In this document: one piece after another, positions 49,111 to 61,090 of the stretch
Layout of the letters: each line of letters starts with the position of its first letter
Position numbering within the stretch: the first letter of the stretch is position 1
Notes under the pieces: model-generated
The model's database searches: none
The model's input: only the letters and a program-made list of their open reading frames with translations
Told to the model about the DNA's origin: nothing
Assembly: GCA_965153455.1 (NCBI GenBank)
Contig: OZ234493.1
Location: forward strand, 33,656,213 to 33,720,212
Reading direction: 5' to 3'
DNA from: Sphagnum compactum
Lineage: Eukaryota; Bryophyta; Sphagnopsida; Sphagnales
DNA: 64,000 bases
Position numbers and translations under genes: made by a program

Positions 49111-50450
49111 GATGTGACCAAAATAGTTAATTTTATGTTCATGTCCAAAGCTAAATTTCCTTCCAAAAGGAAGTTTTCACAAGAAATGTTACTAGGGCTA
49201 ATGGAGAAAATAAAGCAATTACATGTTCTTCCTACATTGGCATAATGTCATTTTGCAATGGTTAGCTTTGATTTATGGATGTCCAAACGAGCTTATGATG
49301 TGTTTGCTTTAATTATTAACTTTTTGGGGAAGGAGTGCCAACCAAAGCATGTGACTATTAACTTATTCAAAGCTATAGAAATTATAGGCTAAACCTTGGT
49401 TAAAAGTTTGATAGATTTGCTAGATTAGTATGGGTTGAGGAAAAAGGTAATTGCTTATGTCAAAGATGAAGAATTTAATCTCAATGCCATGACTTATGCA
49501 TTGAAATCTATTATGAATTATGAATCTTTGGGTTTGGAAGAAAGCTTCCAAAGAACTTGTTTTGGGCACGCCTTTTCAAAGGCATGTCAATATGGCACAA
49601 CAAAAGAAAAGGTTGGGAAAAATCTGAAATATGTTTCCATTAAGTCTCCTCAAACAAATTTGCAAAAGTGCATCACTTGGTGTAAAAAATCTGAGAAGGG
49701 AAAGTAGGAATGGAATATAAGGTTTGTGTTGAAATTAGAACTCAGCCAAGGAAATTGAACAATCCAATGAAAACCAAGTATTCTTTTGTTTTTCAATATT
49801 TTTTTGTTGGTTTTTAATTTTTTTACTTTTCAATTGAATGAAAATTTTAACCATTTGTTATTCTATTTTGTAGAATTGCTAATAAGATTATTATGTTTCA
49901 AAGGGGATTATAATTCTATTACAACAGACAAATTATTGTTAGGGTTACTAGTTGAGTGCCTCCACCTCTGACTTAGCAAATTTGTCAGATTAGTGGATTG
50001 TCTTTTTCAAATTGTTTTTCCTTATGCTTTTAACCAATCACACGGTCATTGGATACTTAGTGATGCATTACACTTTACAATTTTGATGAATTTAAATCTT
50101 AAAGAAAAAAATCAAATTGTTCCTTCATTTGAAAGTTTGATGGAAAAAAATTTAGTTATTGCTGATGAGTTGGTTATATTGGTGTCTAATATTAAAAAGG
50201 AATTTTGTGGTGTGTTGCATTATTTCCTTTCATTTTTAATGAAATATGACAACCAAAAAACTCATAATACGATTTTTTTTATGCTAGAACCTAGGATTAA
50301 ATTTTTTTGAATAGTATCCTCATTTGTTGCACGGGAGCGAGGTGTTAATCTTGTTAAGGAATATGATAGGAAGTCTTTATATCGTATGTTGGTCAAATGT
50401 TATGAACATTTGCATCCTTTGATAAGGTCAAATGGGTCTTGGCATACTAA
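49111..50450 (+). pseudogene. Degenerate hAT-superfamily transposase (second lineage)
   Basis: From GAT at 49,111 one plus frame gives VTKIVNFMFMSKAKFPSKRK, then CHFAMVSFDLWMSKRAYDVF, AFALI-type INFLGKECQPKHVTI, and after 49,435 VIAYVKDEEFNLNAMTYALK and SFQRTCFGHAFSKACQYG. In-frame stops fall after LPTLA, after AIEIIG and before YGLRKK. Further on, another frame (49,993-50,310) reads NQSHGHWILSDALHF, PSFESLMEKNLVIADELV and MLEPRIKFF. A frameshift then leads to VARERGVNLVKEYDRKSLYR near 50,330-50,400. These match, in order, the central RNase-H-like region of plant hAT transposases. The catalytic protein cannot be made. No C-terminal dimerisation domain was seen. Confidence 0.78.
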
Positions 50451-53133
50451 TGTGTCCATTTTTTGGTGTCACAAAGGCAATTTGGGGGGTTACCTTTAAG
50501 TTTGGTATAATATATGTTGGAATATCATTGAAAATTATAGAAGGGACTCATTTAACTAATCTAAAACATTTGTAGAATCAAAATTGAAAATTTGAAAGTA
50601 AAATGCTATCATTTCATTACAAGGTGAACTTTTAAAACAATGTAACATCTCTTGTCATAGTCCATAAAAAACAATTATGGACTTTTACTACATAATAAAC
50701 ATGTGTGAAACTTTTTTAAAAAATTTATAGTATGATTGTGAAGGTATTGTAATGTTAAAATAAGGGCTTACGAGTAAGTTTAATTTTTAATTTATCAAGA
50801 TTATGTAAGATAACCAATACTCTATAAAGTCCAAGAGTTATTAAAATGGCAAAATTGAGGATTGTTGTTTTGTAAAAAATGACATTATTACCCTAAATAA
50901 AAATGGTCAATTATAAAAATTGAAAAACCCATGTTTTTGTTTCTAACTTTTCCTTTAGCTAATCAAATTGAAACATGTGTCACAATTTAGAAACTTGTAA
51001 ATTTAAATTTTAGGTATTCCATTTGCCTCTTACATTCAAATGGACAATTTTACGTTTCCAAAACACTAAACATTTGAATTCAAAATTCAAAAAAAAATTT
51101 ATGGACTCCAGATGTGCCACTTTTGATACCACCTTAATGTGCCAAGACCCAAATACAAATGATGCTGAAGTATTTGAAGTCCTAAAATATTTGAAGTATT
51201 TGACGAATTGATATTTATAAAATAAAATTGGCCTAATGACCCTAGAATAAGATGTATTTCTTCATTTAATTTAATAAAATTCCTTGAAAGGGATATAAAT
51301 TTAAAAAAGGAATTAGAAGAATTTGAAGGTGACTTTGAAAGGGATGAAGTTGTTGAAGTATGAAAATGGAATAAAAATGAATTTGGTTATGTTTTAGAAA
51401 ATCGGTTGTAAGATCACTTGTGATTTTTTTATTTGTAAGAATAAAAATTAAACCAATAGTTTTTTAATGTTTAAATATAACTTTTAATTTTTCAAAAAGT
51501 ACTAATCGATTGGTGAAAATTGCCAAATGGTGATTGGTTGTTCTCAAATTTATGAGAACCAACATTGTGGGAACCAGTTAAATGTTTTGTAAACATATGG
51601 ATACTCTAACTTGGTGCATAAATTTATTTTTTCAATTAAAGAAAGAGAACTGAAACCTTTTGTTATCTTAATATGAAAACTAGATCCGATGGGTATTAAA
51701 AAAATTTGATACCCACCTAGCATTGGTCTAATATCAACTTTTGGATAAACCAAACTAATCCTGAACATTACAAAGGGATGATTGTTATTTTGTCTACATC
51801 TTCCTTTATACATCTTCAAAGGGATGATTACCACTTTGGTTGCAAACAATAATTCATCAAAAAAACACCTTTGGGTACATTTTCAAAAAAATTAGACCAA
51901 CATGGTCCTAGTATGAGTTCATTTTGACACTCTTATACTAGCCTTTTGATATATTGAGTCCAAGATCATTTTTTTGGTTGGTGTGAGACAAGTCTATACC
52001 AAATATTGAGTATTTCAATATTAAAGTGGTATAAGGCCGGTATTACCTCATTTGTTACTAGGGTGATATCCATACAAGATTGGTATTGCCTCAGGTCATA
52101 CCAACATGATAAGGTCCTTGGACCAATGTTGATACCAAGCACATGTTTATTTAACAAATCAAGATTGGTAAAAACCTATCATCCATTTTTAGAGCAAATA
52201 GAATGACTATAAACTAGCCACTATGCTTCAACCATAAAATATATCTCAAAATTTAGAACCTGATTCCTATGTGACATGCCTTCCACTTACACTTAAGAAA
52301 TTGTTTTAAAAACCAACCCTTTGGTTCTCACCCATGTGAAAACTGATATTGAGAACCAATCTTTGTTCATTAAAATAATTTTTTAAAAAAATTGGCTTGG
52401 TTTCCTCTTAAAACCTAGATCTAGTTCTCAGGCTCTTGATGATGTAACCATTAGTTTAATATTAATTTAGGCCATTGTGTTGCACACCAAACAAATAACC
52501 AACCCCAATTTTGAAGCTTTAAGAAGATGAGACATCTAAAGTCTATTAACACAAGAGCAATTCAAGCACTAACGAATTACTAATCACCTTTTCACTACAG
52601 AAACAAAAGCTCAAAGGTGCTTGAAACAAATTGTTACACTCCAAATTTGAAAAAGGGACATAGATGTTGATTTCTTCAACAAAATTTTTAATTACACCTG
52701 CAACTCTATTCAAAATCTTTCACATTTAAACCAATAATCACAAAAATGCAGAGGAAAAAATGAAGAAAGAAAGGAGGGAAAAATTTTTTTGCTTACAATT
52801 TAGTGGTGTTTGACTTGGATTTCATGATGGTGGATCATTAGTTGTTATAATGTTCCGTTGTCAAAAGTAGCAAGTTTTTTCGAGTCTCTACACACCCTCT
52901 TCCCTTCCTCTCCTAGACAATGAATGAACAACACATCTTGCCCCCTTACCCCATCCCCCTCTAGGTATTAGCTGTCCCTATAAACTTTCTCCTACCTAGG
53001 TTTTCAAAATCTATTTTTTGGACACATTTATTTTAGCAGTAGGGATGAGCATTTGGCTTACTTTATCTTGCTTCGACCCTACTAGGTGGCTAGAATTTGC
53101 AATTGAACCCCGTAATGTGAGATTAGGGCTTAC
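50451..53133. other. AT-rich DNA, no intact gene
   Basis: 51,023-51,211 may be a further scrap of the hAT element but is not recognisable. 51,500-51,760 and 52,240-52,450 contain GAACC/AACTGG words like the hAT miniature elements, with possible ends such as CCAACATTGTGGGAACC, but no target duplication was resolved. Confidence 0.4.
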
Positions 53134-53279
53134 TACCACTACTACCAAAGTGGGGTATAATTTACTAGCTTAAATCACTATGGGACCTTAAAAGTGAAGT
53201 AACTTCATTGCATTTTACTGATTTCACCTAGTGAAAGTTATTTAATTATAATATCACTATGTAGACATCATGTTTCATT

Positions 53280-55265
53280 TCTAGTTAACATAATTCAGTA
53301 TTACAATTTATTATAACAAATAGGTTTATTTCTATGTTTTTAAAAATATTCTATTTATGTTACTTTATGATATACCCTATATTATTTTAAGCTACTTTAG
53401 TTATTCTAACTTATATTTTATGTTATTATATGCTATTATAAATTATTGTACCCTAAATTATTATATGTTATTTTACCTTAAAGTATCTTAACTAGTTTAT
53501 TATAAGTTTTTAAATTATTTAAAATAAAATTATTCAACTAACTTTAGGCTATACCTTAGGTTATTTTATTTTAAATTAATATGTGTTATATCAAGTTATA
53601 CTTTAAATTATTCAAGGTCATTCTACTTAATGTTGTTATAAATTATTTTATACTAAACATAATAACTTTAAAATAATCTAAAACAAAATATAATGACCTA
53701 AGGTAAAAATAATTTAGAATAGAAAATAATAACCTATGAAAAATAATTTTAAATACCCTACAATATAATAACTACCAATGGCCTATGATATTATAACATA
53801 GAATGTCAAATAATAATTTATAATACAATAATCACCAATAGTTGTAATATAACACATAATAACCAATAATAATTTATAATATAGTAACCATTAATAACCA
53901 TTAATAAAATAGTCATCAATAAAATAACCACCAATGGCTTACAACAGAATAATCACTAATAGCCACTAATAAAATAACCACCAATAGCCATTAATAGAAT
54001 AACCACCAATAACCATTAATAGAATAACCACCAATAGCCATTAATAGAATAACCACCAATAGTCATTAATAGAATAACCACCAATAGTCATTAATAAAAT
54101 AACCATCAACAACCATTAATAAAATAACCACCAATACCCATTAATAGAATAGCAACAAATAACCATTAATAGAATAGCCACCAATAGCCATTAATAGAAT
54201 AGCCACCAATGACCATTAATAGAATAGCCACTAATAGCCATTAATAGACTAATCACGAATAGCCATTAATAGACTAATCACGAATAGCCATTAATAGACT
54301 AATCACGAATAGCCATTAATAGAATAACCACTAATAGCCATTAATAGATTAATCACGAATAACCATTAATAGAATAACCACCAATAGCCATTAATAGATT
54401 AATCATGAATAACCATTAATAGAATAACCACCAATAGCCATTAATACATTAATCACAAATAACCATTAATAGAATAGCCACCAGTAGCCATTAATAGAAT
54501 AGCCACCAGTAGCCATTAATAGAATAGCCACCAGTAGCCATTAATATAATAGCCACCAGTAACCATTCATATAATAGCCACTAATAGAGTAACCACGAAT
54601 AGCCACCAATAAAATAACTACTAATGGCCATTAATAGAATAACCACCAATAACTATTAATAGAATAACCACCAATAACTATTAATAGAATAATCACTAAA
54701 AAACATTAATAACCACTAGTAGAATAGGTACCAATAGCCATTAATAACCACCAATAGCACTAATAAAACAACAACCAATAGCCATATATTATAATTGTTT
54801 AGGATTGCCAAAAATAATCTAAGGTGAAATAATTTATAATAAACGAAAATAACTTAAGGTGAAATAATTTTCAATAGCCAAAAGTAACTTATAATAGCTA
54901 CAAGTAGTCTAAATTGAAATAATTTATAATAGCCAAAAATAACATAGAATAGATAAAAAAAACTTACAATAGTTGAAAATAGCCTAAGGTGAAATAAGTT
55001 AAAATAACCAAAAATAATTTATAATAACTGCAAGTAGTCTAAATTGAAATAATCTACAATAGCCAAAAATAACATAGAATAACCAAAAAAAACTTACAAT
55101 AGCTGAAAATAGCCTAACGTGAAATAAGTTAAAATAACCAAAAGTATCCTAGGGTGAAATAACCAAAAATAACCCAAAGTAATTGAGAATAACCATAAAT
55201 AGCCGTAAATAATGTAGGGTGAAACAATTTAAATTAATGAAAAATAATCATATAATAATTGAAAG
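53280..55265. repeat. 25-bp minisatellite within a large AT-rich inverted structure
   Basis: The core (about 53,930-54,760) is made of 25-bp units like AACCACCAATAGCCATTA + ATAGAAT. A subarray at about 54,245-54,320 has three nearly identical units with CTAATCACGAATAGCCATTA. The left flank is T-rich (TTATTTTACCTTAAAG) and the right flank is A-rich (AAGGTGAAATAATTTATAAT), so the flanks are loosely inverted copies. Confidence 0.85.
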
Positions 55266-55559
55266 TAGTTTAACATAGGTAATATTATTATATTAAAAAA
55301 AAAATCCATTTACTAAACTTTTTTTTTTCAAAAGAATGGTCATTGAAATGATCTTGAATAATGATATTCAACTTTTTTTTTGTTCAAATGATTTTAAACT
55401 TTCAAAAGGAAATAAACGCATTATTGAATTTTTTTAAAAAGTAAACTCGAATCATTTCATTTGAACAAAATCTCAAAAAGACATTTGCAAGTTTATGTTT
55501 TTGTAATGTTTAAAATGAAGTATTCAATAAATAGAATGTAATGTAACATATTATCACAA

Positions 55560-55760
55560 CAAGTGGGGTGGTTTGATGGTAAAGATGTTTGCCCCCAATT
55601 CAAAGGTCAAGGGATTAAACCTCATGGGTGGTGTTGTGTGTGGTCAACAATGGTATGTTGACCGAATATTCTCTTATCGAATTCTTAGGTTAGGTGCCTA
55701 GGTTGATTATGTGGCCTACCTACCTACCTAGGTTAGGTTTTTAACCTAGCGTAAGTAGTG
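55560..55760 (+). mobile_element. Possible tRNA-derived SINE copy
   Basis: GTGGTTTGATGGTAAAG resembles a pol III box A region, and AAGGTCAAGGGATTAAACCTC about 35 bp later resembles a box B region of plant SINEs. A TACC/AGGTTAGG microsatellite tail follows at 55,709-55,750. No clear poly-A or poly-T end or target duplication, so the call is tentative. Confidence 0.4.
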
Positions 55761-55912
55761 ACACATGTTAATAAATAATAAGCTTTAAAAATCATGAAAT
55801 TATCAATAATATTATATATTAAATAATTAAAAATTAATTAATTTCCATACTGGTTAGTTAATTAACTAGCAAGTGAGTGGTTTGGTAAATTTGTATTTCA
55901 CTTGAGAGTAAC

Positions 55913-55950
55913 CTTGTTTCACTAGGTACTAGTGTACCTAGTGAAACAAG
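55913..55950. repeat. Perfect hairpin with 17-bp arms and TAGT loop
   Basis: Left arm CTTGTTTCACTAGGTAC (55,913-55,929), loop TAGT, right arm GTACCTAGTGAAACAAG (55,934-55,950). Contains the subterminal motif CACTAGGTA of the surrounding CACTA-type element, so it is probably a pair of transposase-binding sites. Confidence 0.9.
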
Positions 55951-56299
55951 TCATTGTCTGTAGCAACTAGTCCCCGTTCACTAGGGGGTTAAACAATTTC
56001 ACTAGGTAAAAATGTCCAAATTCACTCAAAAATTTAGTGAAACCCATAGTGAACTAGGATGCATTTCCTAGTAGTGTACGGATGGAGTTAAACCATATAG
56101 TGAAAAGAGTTCTATCTTGTCTACTTGGCCAAATCTGTTTTTCAATTATAATCTCCCACTATGACTGGTCATTAAAATCTTTTTCATCATGCTAACTTTG
56201 ATTATCCTTAAGAAGGAGTAGGTGAAAATGCATAATATTTCAATGTATACATGGCGCCCTTAATAGAAGAGCTGCAAATGTTGTGGATGGGGGGTTGCA

Positions 56300-57984
56300 G
56301 CTTATGATGTGGCAAGGCCTAATGGGCAAAGGCATTTCACCTTAAGAGCGATTCTTATGTGGACTATCCATGATTTTCCAACATATAGGCTTATGGCCAT
56401 ATGTGTGCACCAAGGCTACAAAACTTGTCCAATTTGTGGGCCAGATTTGACATCTCACCATTCTATGGAGTTGGGTAAGGTTGTATATGAAGGATTTCAT
56501 CAGTGGTTGGTGAGAGCTCACCCATATCGAAGGAATCAAAATCGAACTCACTTTAATGGGAAAGAAGAGCATAGGAGTAGAGCTGAGCTGTTAACAACTA
56601 GTGACATATTAAGGCAAGTAGCAAAGTATGAAGAATGGTTAGGAGCTAGAAACACACTAAGTTCAAAAGGCAATCCATCCAAGATTAATGGCATAAACTG
56701 TCGCACTGCCTTTTATGATCTACCTATTTTGAGGTACAAGTTACATTCACCAAATTTTATGAAGTGTGGACCTTACTATTGAAGTCATTAATTTCAAGAA
56801 TCTAATTTCAATGAATGTAGCTCTTAATATCACCTTGGTGGTTATCATGGAATTGTAAGTGGACCATTTAATTTTAAGAATTTGGGAGGGGCATTGGTGG
56901 GTCTTGAGATCTTTGTGCTTGTTTTCACCAGTGTTGCAGTAGAAAATGGGGTAATGATGGGAAACATATGTCTTTCCTATGACCATAAAAAATGGGGGCA
57001 TGGTAACCCTCAAAATTTGTTCCTGTAGGTTGAAGTTGTGATTAGGCAGTGTGGATGACACAAAGGCCAAATTGGTTGAAGGCTTAATGGGTTTTGTAAC
57101 TTGTGACCTTCAGGGCATAATGTCTCTATTAATGGTGTTATAGCCCATCTTTTCATTAATTGTAAATAGGGTGCCATTTGTGGGTTGAATGTATGCTAAT
57201 TGGTTTTCCATGTATTGACATGGCATCATTTATTGATTCGGCACATTTTGGATGTGATGCACATCGAAAAAAACATATGTGAGAATGTGGTCTGCACCAT
57301 ATTCGGCCAGAAAGACACTATCAAGGTATGGCATGACATGTAAACTAATGGCATTTAGCAACATTTATGGCTAAAACAACACCCAAATAACCAACACAAA
57401 ATCTTGAAACCATATGCACCATATGTCCGTACAATAGATGACTTGGACTTTTTTTGTTGAGGATTGGTTGAATGAAACTTCCCATAGATTATGGGGCTTC
57501 ATTAGCTAAACATGTGGTAGATAAGAAATTGAATTCCATGAAATCACATGATTACCATATGTTGATGTAACAAGTGTTGCCTTTGTGCTTGTGGGGGTTT
57601 ATGGCAATGGAACCATGGATGGCCATTATGAGCTTTAGTCGTGTCTTTCAACCGGTTTGTTTGAAAGTTTAGAACCCTTTTGACATTGCAAATCTACAAA
57701 AAGGTGTGGCAATTACACTTTCCTTATTAAAGAAAGAGTTTCTTCCACCTTTCTTTGATATAATGACACATCCATTATTACATGTAGTAGATGAACTGGA
57801 TATTTGTGGGCTGGTTCATAACAAATGGATGTATCCAGTTGATGCACCCCCAAATTCTTTGATTGACTCAAATGCGAATCCCAAAGTGAAAATATCAGAA
57901 GAAGGAGTTGGGGTGCACTCCTTTGTTTGCAGCATTTCGGGGGTAAAGGGGTGTTTTAAAGCTCCAGGATGGGCACTAAGATGA
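56300..57984 (+). pseudogene. CACTA (En/Spm) TNP2-type transposase, N-terminal and central part, decayed
   Basis: The 56,309-56,782 frame reads GQRHFTLRAILMWTIHDFP, CVHQGYKTCPICGPDLTSH, VVYEGFHQWLVRAHPYRRN and TTSDILRQVAKYEEWLG, matching the TNP2 transposase core. After breaks, other frames give LDVMHIEKNICENVV (about 57,249), MKSHDYHMLM (about 57,540) and a DUF4218-type block (57,706-57,984: ITLSLLKKEFLPPFFDIMTH, VHNKWMYPVD). Stops and frameshifts make it non-functional. The order matches an intact CACTA transposase; the missing C-terminal part appears at 62.3-63.0 kb. Confidence 0.85.
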
Positions 57985-59390
57985 GTGACAAGTAGGTCAA
58001 TTATTCATATCGATTTGCACAAACCAAAGAACAAAGTTGGTTAGAGCATAGTTGGAGCACTTTTGGTGTTCGAATGAACCATGGGCATACACAGACTCAT
58101 AAAATTCACCATAGTCTGGGCTTGGGGGAAGCCACCACCTTCCCCCTTATAGTATTCTCTGTGATTTGTCACAAGGACTACACCCAAATGATGTTTTTCT
58201 CGTAGCTTCCAAGTCAAGAGTCCCAAAATTCCCAAAATTGGGACTTTTGTCACTTTGGGCGCCCATAACTTCTTATGCAAACCTTCAATTGAGACATACT
58301 ATGAAGTGAAATTGTAACTTTCGTCGAACTTTCCCACGGTAGGTAGCACACCCCCTACACGCACATAAATCAGGACGATTCTTGACGTTTAGTGGTCGAA
58401 AGTCAATTTGACACTTTGATTCATGGCCTTTCTTGTGACCATAACTTGTGTTCTTAGTACTCAAATGAATGATGCAACCCCATTTTAGACATTTATGTCT
58501 TAAAAACTTTTCAATGGTATAAGAAAGTTTTCAATCCAATGGGTTTTGATCTTTCAAATCGCTCTTTGAAAATTCGGGAGTCCATTGGGAGTCCAACTCC
58601 CAAAATGGAAGTCCACTTGGGAATGTGTGGGCTCAGTCCTTCACACTCTCTCACACTCCTGGGTTGCACTTCCGGCCTGCACCTTTCCATGCCCTTGCTT
58701 CGGTCGCGAGCCCAAGGCTAGTGTCGTGAGACCAATGGAGCGAATAATGAAGGTTTTGAAGGGTTATGTTCGTTTTATGGCATAACTTGAAGGGTCAATG
58801 GTTGAAGGTTACATGTTAGAAAAGATGCTAGGATTTGTGATTGGATATTTGCATGAATTTGAACATGTGTCCAAAAGAGTCTGGGATGTAAAGTGTGAGC
58901 CATGGATTATAATATCATAAACTGTTAAGCCTTAGTTCCAAAGTTTTCTTTAGTATTAATGATTTGAATCATGATAAACCTCCAAGTAATAATTATTAGG
59001 AGTTGGATTAGCCTTTGGATATTCAGCGTAGAAGACTCTTTTATTGATGCAAGGCTTAGTTAGTTTTAGGACCTAGTAAACCTTTTTAAGTGCATTATCT
59101 TTTTATGTTATAAAGAAGGGAAAGGGGATGTAGAATTAGATGTGATTTATTGATATATTGGGAATACAAGCCCATAACTAACAAATAGCATTTTGCCATG
59201 ACAATATTAAGTTAGTCTGTAGAATAATCTTCAGGCACGAATGATGTACTAGAAAGATTTCTAGGATGCAATCCTAATACATCGTTATTTAGTTTTGACT
59301 TCTATCAGACGCTTAGATAGAATCAAAATCAAACTTAAGTATTAGCATTTCCACCTGAGTGCCTCAGGTGAATTATAAATTAATAAACAA
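57985..59390. other. DNA separating the two halves of the TNP2 gene; no gene recognised
   Basis: 58,040-58,790 is less AT-rich and has overlapping frames on both strands without recognisable domains. It is probably part of an insertion into the CACTA element. Confidence 0.4.
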
Positions 59391-59405
59391 CTTGAAGGGA
59401 ATAGG

Positions 59406-59821
59406 TCACAATTGCAAAAACTCTAGAATGCGACGGATGGTGCGAGCTAGGTATTCGGCTCGATGCTCCATGGAAAGGGGGTTAATTGGGCCTCGTAGCC
59501 AACGGTAATGGCCATCACCGGGAACCCACGTTCGATAATGGAGACGGACATTATCATCTTCACATTGACACTCTTCAAACCTTTCTAGCGCGGCTCCACG
59601 AGCAGGAATGAATTCTAAATAGATTGCTAAAGCATGTGGGTTAAGAGACAATCGACGATCCCATGCCGAACGATCGACTCGAGTGCGCACCACTTGCCTG
59701 GACGGTTCTTCTTCGCGCGGCCGTTGAGAAACATTCACGTCGAACGGTGCTTCTTCAAGCTCTTCCTATTCTACTGGTGCAACTAGAGGATTCAAAGGCG
59801 TAGCGACATCATCCGCCATGA
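59406..59821 (-). pseudogene. Unrecognised GC-richer reading frame with one TAG stop
   Basis: I do not recognise this gene. On the minus strand an ATG at about 59,820 opens MADDVATPLNPLVAPVE, meets TAG, then stays open in the same frame for about 120 codons to 59,406 (PREEEPSRQVVRTRVDRSAW, LNPHALAIYLEFIPARGAA, HYRTWVPGDGHYRWLRGPI, AEYLARTIRRILEFLQL). It is Arg/Glu-rich, apparently soluble, with no membrane segment. Base composition is clearly richer in G+C than the surroundings. It could be a captured host gene exon or a transposon-borne frame. A single nonsense codon suggests recent inactivation. Confidence 0.45.
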
Positions 59822-60719
59822 CTAGTTCTCACCTGCATCAACAAAAAACCAAGAAGGTAGCGGAAACAATGTGGTACTTGCATTCAGAAGGGGTCGAGGC
59901 TTTTTATTTAACAAATTAGGGTAGGCGAAAGTGTGGGAGTGACGGCGGAACCTCATGAAGACTCGAACATCCTAGATCTAATGGATTCATCAAACCCTAA
60001 TTTCGACGGTGGATCTAGAAGTATGTGGGGGTTTTTTGTGATGCAAATTTAATTCCAATTTACTATGTACTACATAGTTAATTAGTGCATGGTAAAATAA
60101 ATAGGTAGGGATATCAAGAGAGTAAATGGTACACGGGGATGTTAGTTCAACCATTGAATTAGTCAAGTAAGAATTCAAGGACGTTTACTTGTTACTATCG
60201 ATAAATTATCCTAGTAGTTAGTTACTTGAAGTAATTAGGATGAAGAAGTAAGATGTAAAGGTCAACGGACGGAGAGGATAAGGATCAAGCTCAAAAGACC
60301 TCATCAAGATATCCAAGATAAGGGGAAGGATGAATCCTTCAATCCCATTAGTCATGAGGATTGTCATCCTATTTGATTGGAGGATGGAATATTTCTTGTG
60401 TCTCATTGGGCCCAAGAATTCTCATCCTAAACTCAATTGGATGGCAATTCATTCTCAATTCTCACTGGCTCTTGAAGGATGAGGAGGCCATTGATTGGAG
60501 CAAGGGATTTCGAAGCTTTCATTGGACAAGGGGAACAAGCCTAAAGAAGGTCATGGAGGCTTACCAAGGGAGAGGATTTTTGTGTGTATGGGAAGAAGAA
60601 AAAAAGAGAAGGTGAAGTGTGAGGAAGGATTGAGTTCTTATGTGTGGAGAGGTGTTCATGAAAAAGGGTGTGCAAGAATTAAGCATGGAAGGAAGTTGTG
60701 TGTAGCAAGTACTTGTAGC

Positions 60720-61090
60720 AAAGCCTCTGGAATTTTGGTTCAATTAGTTGTTTCTCTCAAATCCACCGTTGGATTTGTGTCAAATTTGAATCAGTCTTAG
60801 TTTGAAAAGTGTAGAAGCTTCTCCTAAAATTTTAGCATCATCGGGCTTGCTGTAAGGGAGCTACACTGGTTGGAAGTAGAGGGTGTTGTAGCGGAGTTCA
60901 TGGAAGGATTTCCATGACATAAAGCCTCTGGATTTTTGGTTCAATTAGTTGTTTCTCCCAAATTCACCGTTGGATTTGTGTCAAATTTGAATCAGTCTTA
61001 GTTTGAGAGGTGTAGAAGCTTCTCCTTAAAATTCAGCATCATGGGCTTGCTGTAAGGGAGCTACACTTGTTGGAAGTAGAGGGGTTGAAT
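60720..61090. repeat. 201-bp tandem duplication, about 1.8 copies
   Basis: AAAGCCTCTGGAATTTTGG begins at 60,720 and AAAGCCTCTGGATTTTTGG at 60,921. Both are followed by TTCAATTAGTTGTTTCTC, CACCGTTGGATTTGTGTC, AGAAGCTTCTCC and GCTTGCTGTAAGGGAGCTAC. A few substitutions separate the copies. Confidence 0.95.

Larger units (their letters stand above)
53137..56076. mobile_element. Non-autonomous CACTA-type element filled with a minisatellite
   Basis: Starts CACTACTACCAAAGTG at 53,137 and ends CATTTCCTAGTAGTG at 56,076. The ends are inverted repeats (CACTACTAccAAA versus CACTACTAggAAA) and are flanked by the same 3-bp target duplication TAC (53,134-53,136 and 56,077-56,079), as expected for CACTA transposons. 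Subterminal TTTCACTAGGTA/TACCTAGTGAAA words occur near both ends. The interior is the AT-rich minisatellite zone and a SINE-like insertion; no coding capacity. About 230 bp to the right lies a decayed TNP2 transposase gene of the same superfamily. Confidence 0.75.

Noticed and set aside
53930-54760. CRISPR-like array
   Set aside because: The 25-bp units are directly adjacent and diverge gradually, with no unique spacers, in a plant nuclear context. It is a minisatellite.
55560-55640. Functional tRNA gene
   Set aside because: Box A-like and box B-like words are present, but no cloverleaf with a paired acceptor stem can be drawn. A SINE-like copy is the more likely explanation.
52594-56076. 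CACTACAG at 52.6 kb as the left end of the CACTA-type element
   Set aside because: The flanking triplet does not match the right side, and the ends pair poorly. The start at 53,137 has better inverted-repeat identity and the TAC target duplication.
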